A stretch of DNA of 64,000 nucleotides from Amphibalanus amphitrite (GCF_019059575.1 NW_024883038.1:79470-143469); one strand, 5' to 3'. Positions 10,989 to 21,300 are shown, counted from the first letter of the stretch. Translations and numbers: made by a program. Notes: a model not told the origin generated them from the letters alone.

Positions 10989-12179
10989 ATGGGTTCTTCA
11001 GCCTATTGGTCTGTAACTGTGACTGTGGTGTGCGCCTTGGCGTGTCGTAGCTCCGCCCTCGTCGGTTATTCAACATCAGATGGCGGCAACGAAGGAGTTG
11101 ACGATGGTGACTTCGCAGCCGCCATCGACAGGAATATCCGAGCAGCAGCTGAAGGTATTGTTGACATCCTTGGTGCTTCACTGAACACGATGAAGACAGA
11201 GCTGACCTCGCAGCTGGAAGCCGTCCAAACCGACCTCGAGGCGCAGCTGGATCGACTCGAGACTCGACTGATGACTCGCATCCAGCGTCTCGGAGCGCAG
11301 GTGAATGACGTCACTCCTCAGATGACGTCACAGATTCGTGACGTCCAGACGGCTCTGACCCAGCAGAACACTGACCTATCGGCGCGTCTGCAGGACACCC
11401 AGACGCAGCTGCAGAACCAGCTGGACGTCGGATCGGACACCATGTTCTCCCAGCTGGTGGACATGCAGTCGCAGTTGCTGACGGCACTGCTGACCCCTCG
11501 CGATTGCAGTGACCTCCCCGACTCGGCGAGGAGCGGCGTCTACCTGCTGTGGCCGAGTCCGAACCGCGCGGTGCCGGCCTACTGCGACCTCAGTACCGCC
11601 GGAGGACGGTGGACGATCATCCAGCGCCGCGCCGACATTCGCCCCAGGACTGACTTCAATCTCGGCTGGGAGGCTTACGGCCGCGGCTTCGGCGCAGTGC
11701 TGGGAGAGTTCTGGTGGGGCAACGAGAACCTCTACCGCCTGACGGCCATCCAGGGTCGCCACTACGAGCTGAGAGTCGAACTGGAGAGCGCAGACGGCGA
11801 GACGAAGACGGCGACGTACAGCACCTTCCTAGTGTCGGGGGTGACGGACGGCTACCGTCTGACCGCGTCGGGCTACTCGGGTGACGCCGGGGACAGTCTC
11901 TCCGGCAGCTCGGGTCACAAGTTCTCCACGAGGGACCGGGACCAGGACGGCAGCGAGGACCACTGCGCCACGCTGTGGGAAGCAGGGTGGTGGTACGGCG
12001 CCTGTCCCCACAGCAACCTCAACGGGCCGTACCTGACGCCGGTCAACTCCAGCAGCCTGTACGGCGTGGTGTGGCCGGAGTGGCTGCAGGACGCCTCGCT
12101 GAAGGCCGTGGAGATGAAGATCAGACCGACCGAGTCGCCCGCCACCGGGGTCGTGAGTGAGCCGTACCAACAGAACTGA
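10989..12179 (+). CDS. Secreted fibrinogen-related protein with coiled-coil stem
   Basis: A single uninterrupted frame of 396 residues. I choose the ATG at 10989 because it starts a signal peptide (MGSSAYWSVTVTVVCALACR); an in-frame ATG at 10950 would bury it. Residues about 45-165 form a heptad-like Leu/Gln-rich coiled coil. Residues about 173-392 are a fibrinogen C-terminal domain: Cys173, AYCDLS, GEFWWGNENLYRLT, the calcium loop DRDQDGSEDHCA, then WWYGACPHSNLNG. The usual four cysteines are present. Arthropod members of this family (ficolin/tachylectin-like) are secreted lectins that bind acetylated sugars and often act in immunity; the ligand here is inference. The coiled coil suggests oligomers. 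The gene has no introns, unlike most neighbours, which could mean retroposition, but I see no poly-A tail or duplication to prove it. Confidence 0.93.
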   Translation: MGSSAYWSVTVTVVCALACRSSALVGYSTSDGGNEGVDDGDFAAAIDRNIRAAAEGIVDILGASLNTMKTELTSQLEAVQTDLEAQLDRLETRLMTRIQRLGAQVNDVTPQMTSQIRDVQTALTQQNTDLSARLQDTQTQLQNQLDVGSDTMFSQLVDMQSQLLTALLTPRDCSDLPDSARSGVYLLWPSPNRAVPAYCDLSTAGGRWTIIQRRADIRPRTDFNLGWEAYGRGFGAVLGEFWWGNENLYRLTAIQGRHYELRVELESADGETKTATYSTFLVSGVTDGYRLTASGYSGDAGDSLSGSSGHKFSTRDRDQDGSEDHCATLWEAGWWYGACPHSNLNGPYLTPVNSSSLYGVVWPEWLQDASLKAVEMKIRPTESPATGVVSEPYQQN

Positions 12180-12303
12180 TAGGTGTTCTTCTTTATCTCG
12201 TCACCAGTCCGCCGTATTTGGCGACTCGCAGGCGCTGCATGAAACGACAAAGCATTTTAACATTTAGTTCAAGTTCGACAATTGTAGTTATAAATGGACA
12301 AGT

Positions 12304-12438
12304 ATTGTATCGATAGTACATGAACCTCCAGGCATACGGCGCTGAAGAAGTCAATAGACGAAACCGTTACGCCTTAAATGTAACTGTTTTTATAGTTTGA
12401 TTCGTGGAGCCTGGAGGTTCATGTACTATCGATACAAT
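12304..12438. repeat. Inverted repeat, perfect 30-bp arms, behind the fibrinogen-related gene
   Basis: The arm ATTGTATCGATAGTACATGA and the ten bases after it (12304-12333) return as an exact reverse complement at 12409-12438, with a 75-bp loop. It begins 125 bp after the stop codon and may be part of the 3' UTR. It could be a small foldback element or a structured RNA. Confidence 0.8.
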
Positions 12439-12711
12439 TAGTTCAAGTTATCGGTGAGCTTTCATGTTTAGTCGGCTGCCTGTCGTTTGTCACTGAGTGA
12501 GCTGAGACAACCCGTATGAGATGAGGATTATCGGAAAATATCGATCGCAGAGCAATCGCTGAACCGGAGAGGCCCAATGAGAAGTTAGGTAACATGCATG
12601 CTTTGTCTTGAATATTCATCAAATATCTGTTAGTTTATCGTAGGACCGTTGAAAAACGTCAACTATAGCATCCGCCCAACTATACGGGGGATGTAACTTG
12701 AAATTACATAG

Positions 12712-12859
12712 TGTGAGATCCGCGCGCGTCACTCACCGAGCAAAGACTGGCCGCCAGCGGGCGGCGCCCCGCGACCTCCGAGGCGCAGGTCACGTGACGG
12801 CGGCCGCCATAGGCGGAGGCAGGCTCTCAAGCCTGGAAGGCTGGAGCTCGCCTCTCACA
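12712..12859 (-). repeat. 3' LTR of the Gypsy element
   Basis: 148 bp, starting TGTGAGATCC on the plus strand and ending TCTCACA. It is identical to 17533-17680. The pol stop codon at 12827 lies inside this LTR. A purine-rich tract (AGGAGGGGAAGG on the minus strand, 12860-12871) directly precedes it and is the likely polypurine primer. Confidence 0.95.
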
Positions 12860-15800
12860 CCTTCCCCTCCTCGTAGATTTTCCTCTTTCCGTCCTCTTCC
12901 TCCCCCCCCCCCCCGGAGCCGCCGGTCTTACTGCGTCCACTGGCCCTCCGGCCATCTGGACGCCGGCTTGCGTTGCCGGCTGCCCCGACGGGGAGGTGGG
13001 ACACCAGATGCTGCCTCGGCTTCCTCGTCCGATTCGTCCGACGCTGACGACGATAGCTCCGATGTACGGACCGTCCCAGCGGGGCTGCAGCTTCCCCGGT
13101 CGACCCGGCTTTGGAGGACATCGCTGGAACACCAGGTCCCCTTTCTTGTACCGGGCGGCGTGCGCATTCCGGCTACTGAGCTCCTGACGCCGCCGTTTCG
13201 TCCTCTCTTCCCGTTCCACTACAGTGGCGTGAGCTGCCTTCAGCTCCTTTGTCAGTCGTTCAACCCATGAGTTGGCGTCCGGCGGCCGTCCGGTCGGCTC
13301 CACCCTCTCAGCCAGGCGCGGTGTACGGGGCTCACGGCCAAACTGGAGATAGAAAGGCGAATGTCCGGTTGCCCTGTGCTCAGCTGTCATATACTGAAAC
13401 CGAACCAGCGACAGGTGATCATCCCAGTCACCTACTTTTTCCTGGGCCATTCTTCGGAGCAGCGATCCCAGCGTTTGGTTACACCGCTCTACAGCACCAT
13501 TGCTCTGTGGGTGAAACGCACTGATTCTCTTCCGGTCAATGCCGACCGCTCGTGCCAGTGTCAGAAAGTACTGGTTGTCGACTTCCAGACCACGATCAGT
13601 CAGCAGAGATTCAGGCAGCCCGTGTCTATAGAAAACATTCTCAACCAGCGCTTCAGCCACCGTTTTGGCGGATTTATCAGGAATCGCGACTAACTCAACC
13701 CCTTTAGTGAGCAGATCCAGTGCCACAAGAATAAACCGATTACCTCGGGCGGTGGGTGTGACGCCGATCGGTCCCATCAGGTCCAATGACACGTGCTGCC
13801 AGGCCTCGGTTGGCTGGGTTGTTGCCGACAGCGGAGCGCGGTACCTTCGGTGGGGGTCGTTGGCCTTAGCGCACGTAACGCAGCTGCGGCAGTAGTGCTT
13901 CACGTCTTCCTTCATCGTTAGCCAGCCGTAACCAGCCTGTCGTAGCAGCACCCCAGTCCTTTTCGCTCCGAAGTGTCCAGCATCATCATGCTTAAGACGA
14001 AGAGCCAGCGAAATGAACTTTTCAGGAACAATAAGCATTTCCTTCTGCTTCCTCGTAGCCACCAACAGGCCGCTTCCCGGTTCGATTTTCGGTTCCCAGC
14101 CCAATTTCCTCCACTTCACCGTCTCTGGTCCATTGGTGCGCTTTAGCCTGATCTCACTGTACAGCTTCTTCAAACACAAGTCCTCTTGTTGAGCCGAGAC
14201 CATGTCGACTTCGTTCACCATGCTCAGAGTTCGTGGTTCATGTTCCTGTGTGACACAGACACGTAATCTGGATATGGCATCAGCATGTGAGTTGCTTGCC
14301 CCTCTGCGATATTCCACGTCAAAATCGAACTCTTGAATTTCTTCAAGCCACCGAGCGTAGCGGCCTCGAGGATCTCTTGTGTTATGTAGCCACGTCAAGC
14401 TTCGATTGTCTGTAAACCATTTGAACTTTTTTCCAAGGAGGTACGGTCGGAATTTCCGCAACGCAACCACGAAAGCAAAGGCCTCTTTATCACGAATGTG
14501 CCAGTTCTTCTCGTTGTCAGTAAACGCTTTCGATGCAAAGCAGACTGGTCTGTCCCTACCCAAATCGTCTCTCTGAGAAAGAACACATCCCAAGCCTGTA
14601 TCCGAGGCGTCTGTACTGACCTCAAACTCCTTCTGCATGTTCGGGAACTGTAGAGTGGTGGTCTCGCTGAGGGCCCTCTTCAAGCCTTCAAATGCCGCTT
14701 CGCGCTCGGCATCCCATGTAAACTTCGCCTTTCCCGAAATCCTGTGCAGCGGCGCTGCTACCCGTTGAAGGTCAGGGACGAAGTCGTTATAGTAAGCACA
14801 GAGACCGAGGAATGAGCGCAACTCCTTCGTGGACGTAGGTCTGGGCCAGGATCTGATTACCGCCACCTTTTCCGGGTCCGGCTCCACTCCATCACCAACC
14901 AGATGCCCGAGGAAACGGAGCTTCCGCCGACAGGCAACCACCTTCTTACTTTTCACCGTCAACCCAGCCTGCTTCAGTCGTTCCAGCACCGCTTCCAACA
15001 GCGACAGGTGCTCCTGAAAAGATTTGCCACCGATAATGATATCGTCCAGATAGGCCGTCACTCCGTTACCCAACAGACCCCGCAGTGCATCAGCAATGAG
15101 CCTTGTGAAGCAGCTCGGCGCATTCTTCAATCCATATGGCATGACTAGAAATTCCCAGTGGTCTGTTTCCGTGCAGAATGCAGTCTTTTTACGATCTTCC
15201 GGTACGATGGGAACCTGCCAATACGCTGAATTCAGATCCAGAGTTGTGTACAATCTTGAACCGGCTAGGCTGTCCAAACATTCGCGTACTGTTGGGAGGT
15301 ATGCCACTTCTGTTGCCGTTTTTGCATTGAGAGCGCGATAGTCGATGGCAAACCGATAATTGCCGTCACCCTTTTTTACCAGTAGCAGTGGAGCTGACCA
15401 AGGCGAGTTGGACTTCTGAATGACACCCTGCCGTTCCATTTTCCGTATCTGAATCGCAACTTCTTCACGCAAATGGTATGGAGTGCGCCGGGCTGGAACA
15501 GCGACAGGCGGACAGTCCCCTGTCACAATCCTGAATTCCCTGAGATGTGTCTTGCCCAGTTCGTCATCGTTATTTGCAAACGTGTCTCGATATCTGCTGA
15601 ACAGCTTCTCAACACTTCTCTTCTCTTGTTCGTTTATCTCCGCGCTGCTAAGGTCAACTTGCGCTGGTCCGGGTCGACAGGCCCTCAGACTCTGCTCACC
15701 CTCGGTCACCTGGATAGCTGTGACTTCCCCCAGCGTCATGTTACCGTATAGGCGAACTGACTGATTACCACGGTTTGATACCAACAGAGGCATTCTGTTC

Positions 15801-16582
15801 ATAGGACCGGACCGAACTACTGTGGGCGGTAGCGTTACTCCCAAACGTAGGCTGCTTGCAGCGTCTGGTTCAAAGACAACGTCCCGCTCATTCGCGCCGA
15901 AGTCCACGGCACTGACCTCCACCACCCGCTCAGAGTGCGGCTCCAGAAGGCAGTCGTGTCCCAGACGCACCTGCACAGAGTGCACCGGCGCTCCACTGGC
16001 GCGCGCCTCCAACGGCAGCCGGTGGCCTGCAAGCTCCAACACACGAGCCTCAAAATCAACTGAAAACTGCCCGAACTTCTGAAGTACATCATTTCCCAAA
16101 ATACCAGGAGCTGACAAATCCTCGACAACCCACACCTTAATGCCGTGCCGAATCAGTCCTGGTCCTAACATTACGTCAGTCCATAACGCACCCAGACACA
16201 CCAGCGGCGAGCCGTTGGCGGCCACGAGTCTAACATCAGCGGGTTCGTGGTGCATCGCCTGAATCCCCGGCAGGGAGGCTGACACACAGGTGGCTGACGC
16301 GCCCGTGTCCACCATCCACGTGCAGTCCAGCTTCCCAATTTTTCCCCGTACGTGTAGCGTGTTCGACGTCCTTAGGGGAGCTTCCATTGTCCCAGAGGCC
16401 GCCGCTCGCTCCGTGGCAGCGACCCTTCTCAGTTTAAATATGTTGTAGAGCACTGGTAGCGGGTGTGCCCGAATTCGCCACACGCCCAGCATACCAGGGG
16501 CGCTGGCCGTCCGCGGCCCCTTGCCAGAGGCGCGCGCGTGCACCACCTTTGCACGTGACCTGGCTCGCCACACGTCCAGCAC
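12827..16582 (-). CDS. pol: Gypsy pol polyprotein (PR-RT-RNaseH-IN)
   Basis: Open for 1251 codons, in the -1 frame relative to gag and overlapping its end. It is probably made as a Gag-Pol fusion, so the ATG at 16582 is not a real start. In order: aspartic protease (WMVDTGASATC), reverse transcriptase (FAIDYRALNAKT, then YLDDIIIG), RNase H (FEVSTDASDTGLGCVLS), the His-Cys zinc finger of integrase ending CRSCVTCAKAN, and the integrase core (SLDLMGPIG, LLTDRGLE, AVERCNQTL). No chromodomain is visible at the C-terminus. The frame ends inside the 3' LTR. No stop or frameshift interrupts the domains. Confidence 0.95.
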   Translation of the reverse strand: MLDVWRARSRAKVVHARASGKGPRTASAPGMLGVWRIRAHPLPVLYNIFKLRRVAATERAAASGTMEAPLRTSNTLHVRGKIGKLDCTWMVDTGASATCVSASLPGIQAMHHEPADVRLVAANGSPLVCLGALWTDVMLGPGLIRHGIKVWVVEDLSAPGILGNDVLQKFGQFSVDFEARVLELAGHRLPLEARASGAPVHSVQVRLGHDCLLEPHSERVVEVSAVDFGANERDVVFEPDAASSLRLGVTLPPTVVRSGPMNRMPLLVSNRGNQSVRLYGNMTLGEVTAIQVTEGEQSLRACRPGPAQVDLSSAEINEQEKRSVEKLFSRYRDTFANNDDELGKTHLREFRIVTGDCPPVAVPARRTPYHLREEVAIQIRKMERQGVIQKSNSPWSAPLLLVKKGDGNYRFAIDYRALNAKTATEVAYLPTVRECLDSLAGSRLYTTLDLNSAYWQVPIVPEDRKKTAFCTETDHWEFLVMPYGLKNAPSCFTRLIADALRGLLGNGVTAYLDDIIIGGKSFQEHLSLLEAVLERLKQAGLTVKSKKVVACRRKLRFLGHLVGDGVEPDPEKVAVIRSWPRPTSTKELRSFLGLCAYYNDFVPDLQRVAAPLHRISGKAKFTWDAEREAAFEGLKRALSETTTLQFPNMQKEFEVSTDASDTGLGCVLSQRDDLGRDRPVCFASKAFTDNEKNWHIRDKEAFAFVVALRKFRPYLLGKKFKWFTDNRSLTWLHNTRDPRGRYARWLEEIQEFDFDVEYRRGASNSHADAISRLRVCVTQEHEPRTLSMVNEVDMVSAQQEDLCLKKLYSEIRLKRTNGPETVKWRKLGWEPKIEPGSGLLVATRKQKEMLIVPEKFISLALRLKHDDAGHFGAKRTGVLLRQAGYGWLTMKEDVKHYCRSCVTCAKANDPHRRYRAPLSATTQPTEAWQHVSLDLMGPIGVTPTARGNRFILVALDLLTKGVELVAIPDKSAKTVAEALVENVFYRHGLPESLLTDRGLEVDNQYFLTLARAVGIDRKRISAFHPQSNGAVERCNQTLGSLLRRMAQEKVGDWDDHLSLVRFQYMTAEHRATGHSPFYLQFGREPRTPRLAERVEPTGRPPDANSWVERLTKELKAAHATVVEREERTKRRRQELSSRNAHAARYKKGDLVFQRCPPKPGRPGKLQPRWDGPYIGAIVVSVGRIGRGSRGSIWCPTSPSGQPATQAGVQMAGGPVDAVRPAAPGGGGRKRTERGKSTRRGRCERRAPAFQA

Positions 16583-17442
16583 GTGACTCCCCGTGCGTCA
16601 GTGTCACATCCCCGCCCCGCTCCGCCGTGGCCGACCTCCCAGGTCCCGACCCTGTGCGCGCCACTGCGCCCAGCCGCTGTCCAGACAGGGGCGGCCGGCG
16701 GCGCCCCGAGCGGGACACGTGACCCACGCCGGGCCGCTCCACCGCGACCCGGCTCAGCGCCGCCGCCGCGTCCGAGCACCGGCACAGCCGCGCGGCCCCG
16801 ACCAGCATCGACGAAGCGCATGGCGTTGACAGCCTCTGTCAGGGTTTGCACCTCGGAGCGAAGCGCAGCAATCTGGTCCGGCTTCCCAGACTGCTCGGCA
16901 ACCTGACAAACGTCCGCTTTTCCCTTCCGCAGCCCCATAGCCTCCTCAATTGCCCTCGCATGGGTTGGCAAATCTTGGATATTAGCGTCTGGGAACTGTA
17001 GACGGAGCTGCCCAGCCACCCCGCTATCAATACCCGACAGGAACGTCGACTTAATCAGAGCCATCCCCACTGCCGAATTCTCATCGGTGTTGGACTGACC
17101 TGGGCTCGATGCATAGGCAGATTGAAACAGTACTCGAAGCGCTGAGAGAAACATGCCGTACGTCTCACCGTCCCGCTTCCGTCTGGTCAGGAACTGCCGC
17201 TGGCTCTGTTGGGTTGTGTCGCCGAACTCTCTCAGCAGGGCTGCCTTCAGATTCGTCACAGAGCTCTTGTCCGTATCGCTGAGCGAGTCGATGACGCTGA
17301 TGCGATGACCGAGTCCCAGAAGAGTCTTCCCGATGGTCTTCTTTTCATCCCCCAACAGCGCATAGGCATCCACGCGCCGCAAATAATCCTGTATCGTCTC
17401 TCCTTCCCCCCACACCAGCTTGTCCGAGCCTCGTTCTGCCAT
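16429..17442 (-). CDS. gag: Gypsy gag (capsid and nucleocapsid)
   Basis: About 337 residues from the ATG at 17442 (MAERGSDKLVWGEGETIQDY); another in-frame ATG lies at 17457. The N-terminal half has the helical, charged look of a retrotransposon capsid. After an Arg/Gly-rich linker come two CCHC zinc knuckles, CWTCGEPGHVQRWC and CWACGEFGHTRYQC, which bind the RNA genome. Its stop (16431..16429) directly follows a slippery heptamer used to enter pol. Confidence 0.93.
   Translation of the reverse strand: MAERGSDKLVWGEGETIQDYLRRVDAYALLGDEKKTIGKTLLGLGHRISVIDSLSDTDKSSVTNLKAALLREFGDTTQQSQRQFLTRRKRDGETYGMFLSALRVLFQSAYASSPGQSNTDENSAVGMALIKSTFLSGIDSGVAGQLRLQFPDANIQDLPTHARAIEEAMGLRKGKADVCQVAEQSGKPDQIAALRSEVQTLTEAVNAMRFVDAGRGRAAVPVLGRGGGAEPGRGGAARRGSRVPLGAPPAAPVWTAAGRSGAHRVGTWEVGHGGAGRGCDTDARGVTCWTCGEPGHVQRWCTRAPLARGRGRPAPLVCWACGEFGHTRYQCSTTYLN
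16432..16438 (-). promoter_or_regulatory. -1 ribosomal frameshift site TTTAAAC before the gag stop
   Basis: The gag frame reads T TTA AAC and then TGA, so the classic slippery heptamer TTTAAAC abuts the stop. Slipping back one base continues into pol. This is the only obvious slippery site in the gag-pol overlap. The arrangement is read directly; use of the site is inference from other retroelements. Confidence 0.8.
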
Positions 17443-17519
17443 AATCAATGTCCACACTCCACACAGTGCGTCTGTTCACCGAGTACGCACGTCCAATCAC
17501 CGGCGATGCACCGTTCACT

Positions 17520-17531
17520 ACGCTGCCACCA
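17520..17531 (-). other. Probable primer binding site of the Gypsy element
   Basis: On the minus strand TGGTGGCAGCGT follows the 5' LTR after one base. TGG pairs with the CCA end of a tRNA. I cannot name the tRNA. Confidence 0.6.
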
Positions 17532-17532
17532 G

Positions 17533-17680
17533 TGTGAGATCCGCGCGCGTCACTCACCGAGCAAAGACTGGCCGCCAGCGGGCGGCGCCCCGCGACCTCC
17601 GAGGCGCAGGTCACGTGACGGCGGCCGCCATAGGCGGAGGCAGGCTCTCAAGCCTGGAAGGCTGGAGCTCGCCTCTCACA
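17533..17680 (-). repeat. 5' LTR of the Gypsy element
   Basis: 148 bp, identical to the 12712-12859 LTR, starting and ending with the TG...CA dinucleotides. It should hold the promoter for minus-strand transcription. Confidence 0.95.
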
Positions 17681-17684
17681 ATAG

Positions 17685-18324
17685 AAATACTTCGCTCAAA
17701 ATGTTGAGCGGGAGATAACTGCAATAACTATGTGGAATACTCAACGCCATAAAACCGCAACAGCACTGGAATGATGAGTATCTTTATTTCACACAACATA
17801 AGTGAGAACATGTGTCAAACCTCTTCTCGGTTTCTAAATAAGAATTTGATCAAGCGACAAGTTTATTTGAGCATACTGCATACTCGTGATAAATACGTTA
17901 ATGCATTAAAATCGCATCGAAAAAGAAAAACGCATACATGAGAGCTATCAAGAGTTAATAATAACACTTCCACTTTCTGTTATCTAGGCAGTCTTTCTTA
18001 CGGTAGCTCAGTGTATTAAATGTTTTTTTTTCACGTGTCGAGTGAAACTTACTAGCGCAGAAAGTACACTCACAGGTACAGCTATAAATTATAAAAAAGG
18101 CTGTCCACAAATCTCGCCGCTATCATTGAAAGTGAAGTTTGTATCAAATTTCGTGGAAAATGCCCTCAGATCCTCATCAAAGACTGGCAAAAGCAATCGA
18201 TTTCGATCAGTCCACAGTTAGGGTCAAATTCCGGCCTGAGCCTCAGACACGGGCCAAATCACAACTGAAGAAGCCAACCCTAGTCACGGATCAGGTCACC
18301 GCTGGTTCGCCGGCCTCCATCACT
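17685..18324. other. 3' flank of the Spätzle-like gene
   Basis: AT-rich. It contains AATAAA on the minus strand at 17788..17783, about 540 bp past the stop of the Spätzle-like gene, a possible polyadenylation signal. The Gypsy element lies just beyond. No other gene seen. Confidence 0.4.
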
Positions 18325-21300
18325 TCAATAAGGCACCGGCCGGGGCGACACGTGACACGAGCAGGCCGAGGGCAGCTTGAAAGAGTCCACATGCAGGCCT
18401 CGGTCGTAACTGTAGGCCACCAGGCGCACGAAGGAGTACTTCTGCAGACAGGCGGACGGGAAGATGTGGTCTACGAAGCTGCACGCGGCGCCAGGGTACC
18501 TGCAGGAACGCGGGAGGGGTGGGGGTTACGTACTGTGGAGCTGGTGGGTTAACCCTCGCCGGACCTATTGGTTTTCTACATACGCGCCGGCCGAGGGGGG
18601 GGGGGGCGGGTACGACCCCCCCCTCGCCGTTTCGCCCCTGGTGGAGCTAGCGCGTCGCGGAAAAAACGAGCGTGTGCGCCGTTACAAGACGCAGAGATTG
18701 GTACCCGATTTTAAGGTCCTAGGTCAACCGGTGACCTCTGAGGTCAGGTCAAGTGCCCCAAGGTACGGTTCAGTTTTTGGTGAATAACTTCGCAAAAAAC
18801 GGCCGCAGAGCGCCGATTTTGGCAGCATCGTGTTCGTCTCGCTCAGGCGCGTCGAATGATATACTTTTTTGTCCGGGTCAGGTCAACTTGGGGTGTTGAC
18901 CTCAGGTCAAGGTCAGGTCAGCACCCCCAGGTCACGAAGTTGGTCGAAAGAGGTCGTGTCGCATATCATTCGATTCGGCAGGTCTTCCGGAGTCCATTAG
19001 TGGCTTTCCCGACTCGCTAGCTCAATTTGAACAAGAGTTATTGACGAAAAACTAATATGACCTTGATGACGTCATAAATGACGTCACGCAAGGTCAACAT
19101 TGTAAAAGTGACGCATCTAACCTTGCAAGGAGTGCATCAAATCACGATTCTGTGTGCTTGAGATAGTTGGAGATCGTTCCCGGCGCCAGAATAGCAATTT
19201 GAATTTTTCCCCATTGACTTATAATGGTGAGGTCACGAAAATGACCTGACCTCATATGACCTTTAGGAAAAATCCGAGATATACAAGTTGTGGGACTCAT
19301 AATGGATACTAGATCCTGCAAGTTTCATTTCCCTGTGACATCTCCTCTGGCAGTGAGGGCGTTGCGAAGTTGCGACATCTGAAGAGCGTGCAGAGGTTCA
19401 CTTATGACGTCATAGGTCAGTGACCTGACCTGACCCAAAAATGCGGTTGGTGTCAAAAGATCCGGCTTGGATCAAAGGTCAGGTATGCCAAGTTTCAGCT
19501 CTCTATCGCCAGCGTGTTCGGAGCTATCGCGAAAAAACCCTATGGGGGGGGGCGGCACCCGCCCCCCCCCCTCGGCCGGCGAGGGTTAAATGTGGGCATT
19601 GTGTTGATGCCTTCACCAAATCGCTGCTTGGATTACCATTTAGCCGCAAAGAGAGAAGAATCGGGGCATGTTTAACATATTTCGACTGTGCATTGTCAGC
19701 GAAAATGTCAGATTTGTCGTAATACTCAAAGTTCCTGTCTTTACCTCCGGAGTCCGGATCGTAGAAAATTCCTCTACCGACGCCATTTAATTACCTAATT
19801 CTCATCCTGCCAATTTCTTTTCAATGCCAAACAAAATTCATTTTTGTCAAGTTGCATAGCTTTTATGAGGCCCCAGATGACAGATCCCATATGCTTCGCT
19901 TTTCGTTCCCAGTTTTAGTTCCATACGGCTATCAATCCAATTATTATCCCAAATCTGCTCTCAAGTCTGAACCCTGGTCTTCTCGACCACAGCTCGCCAC
20001 CAATACTTACACGCAGCTCTCGAGTCGCGAGGTCTGCACATACTTCTTGTACTTGGGGTCGTGGCGGAAGTTATCGGGCAGGTTGACTATCACCTTCCAC
20101 TCTCCGAACGTGTTGACGGCGCGCTTCACCCGGCCGTAGAAGATGTCGGAGGGGCAGATGTAGCCTCCCTGCTCCTGGTAGCTGGCGCCGTATGCGTGGC
20201 CGTCACTGAAAGAACACAGAGGAAGGTCTGGACAAGCGCGATATGATTTTTGAAGCATGCATATCGAATATGTCATGTCAATTTAATTGTGATGCGAGAT
20301 AAGCCCGCAGGACTATCTTGATCGGATCTCACTGCCTCCCATCCTACATTCTATCATTTCCCATCGGTATCTCCTGTTGGCCAGGGCTATCTTTCCCAGT
20401 TTAATAGTTCTCTTGCTCCCGATCCGATGTAATCTTTTCTTTTATAACCTCTGTTGGCTAATCCCTTTACTTACGCGTGCGTCAGGTGGTCTCCGTCGGT
20501 CAGACCGAAGTAGTGCTGGCGGCTGTAGCTCTCCTCCTCCGCCTTAGTCAGACCTGGGAAAGGGGTAAAGGGAGCGTTGATTTTTAGTTCACCGGAGTGC
20601 AGGATAAGGCTAAGACTAATCATATGCCCGTGAGGCTAAGTACAAGCATAAAAGGATGGAGGAAATAGCTGACCTCAAAGAGCTTGGAAACAATTTTCAT
20701 GCTAAAGCATAGGTACAAATGAAATACAACAAACGCTTAGATTAAATATAAAGCAATTGCAACATAACAATTGTCAAATAGGACGACACGTTCCAATAGC
20801 CGTTTTGAAAACCATAGAGGAAAATTCAATTATTAGAGGAAACAAATTGGTTGAGAGAAAAATGACAGGACAGGACAGGTAGGTATGTGCTCGATCAATA
20901 ATGGAAACATAGAAATAATATGTAAAATTGTAAGTCTTCACCGTCGACGAGGTTATCAGCTGACTGGTAGGTGACGTCACTCATCAGTCGGTCGGTCAGC
21001 TCCGGGTTCTTCTTCAGCTCGTGGATGATGTAGTCACTGCGGGGATACAAGGTCACATCAGAACGCGAAACGCTAGGACGCAGGGAATGTATGTCAAAAA
21101 CATAGATGCGTTCGTCCAGCTGAGCGTTAGAGAATTTGTGCTTGGTGTTGGTTCAGCCTTCCGTTATATTTATGGGTATCTTAATAAGTCCGTTATAATT
21201 TGCACAGCCTGAAACGTAAGGACTACTCCTAATTTCGAAATGTTTCTTTTACAAGTCATTAGTTACCATATTTTTCCATTAAATGATTCCATGTTAAAAC

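Larger units (their letters stand above)
12708..17684 (-). mobile_element. Complete Gypsy-type LTR retrotransposon
   Basis: The element proper is 12712-17680, transcribed on the minus strand, with a 4-bp target duplication ATAG at 12708-12711 and 17681-17684. Both 148-bp LTRs are identical base for base, so insertion is recent. The internal part encodes gag and pol in the order protease, reverse transcriptase, RNase H, integrase, which defines the Gypsy (Ty3) group. There is no envelope frame. Both main frames are intact, so the copy could be active. Confidence 0.95.
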
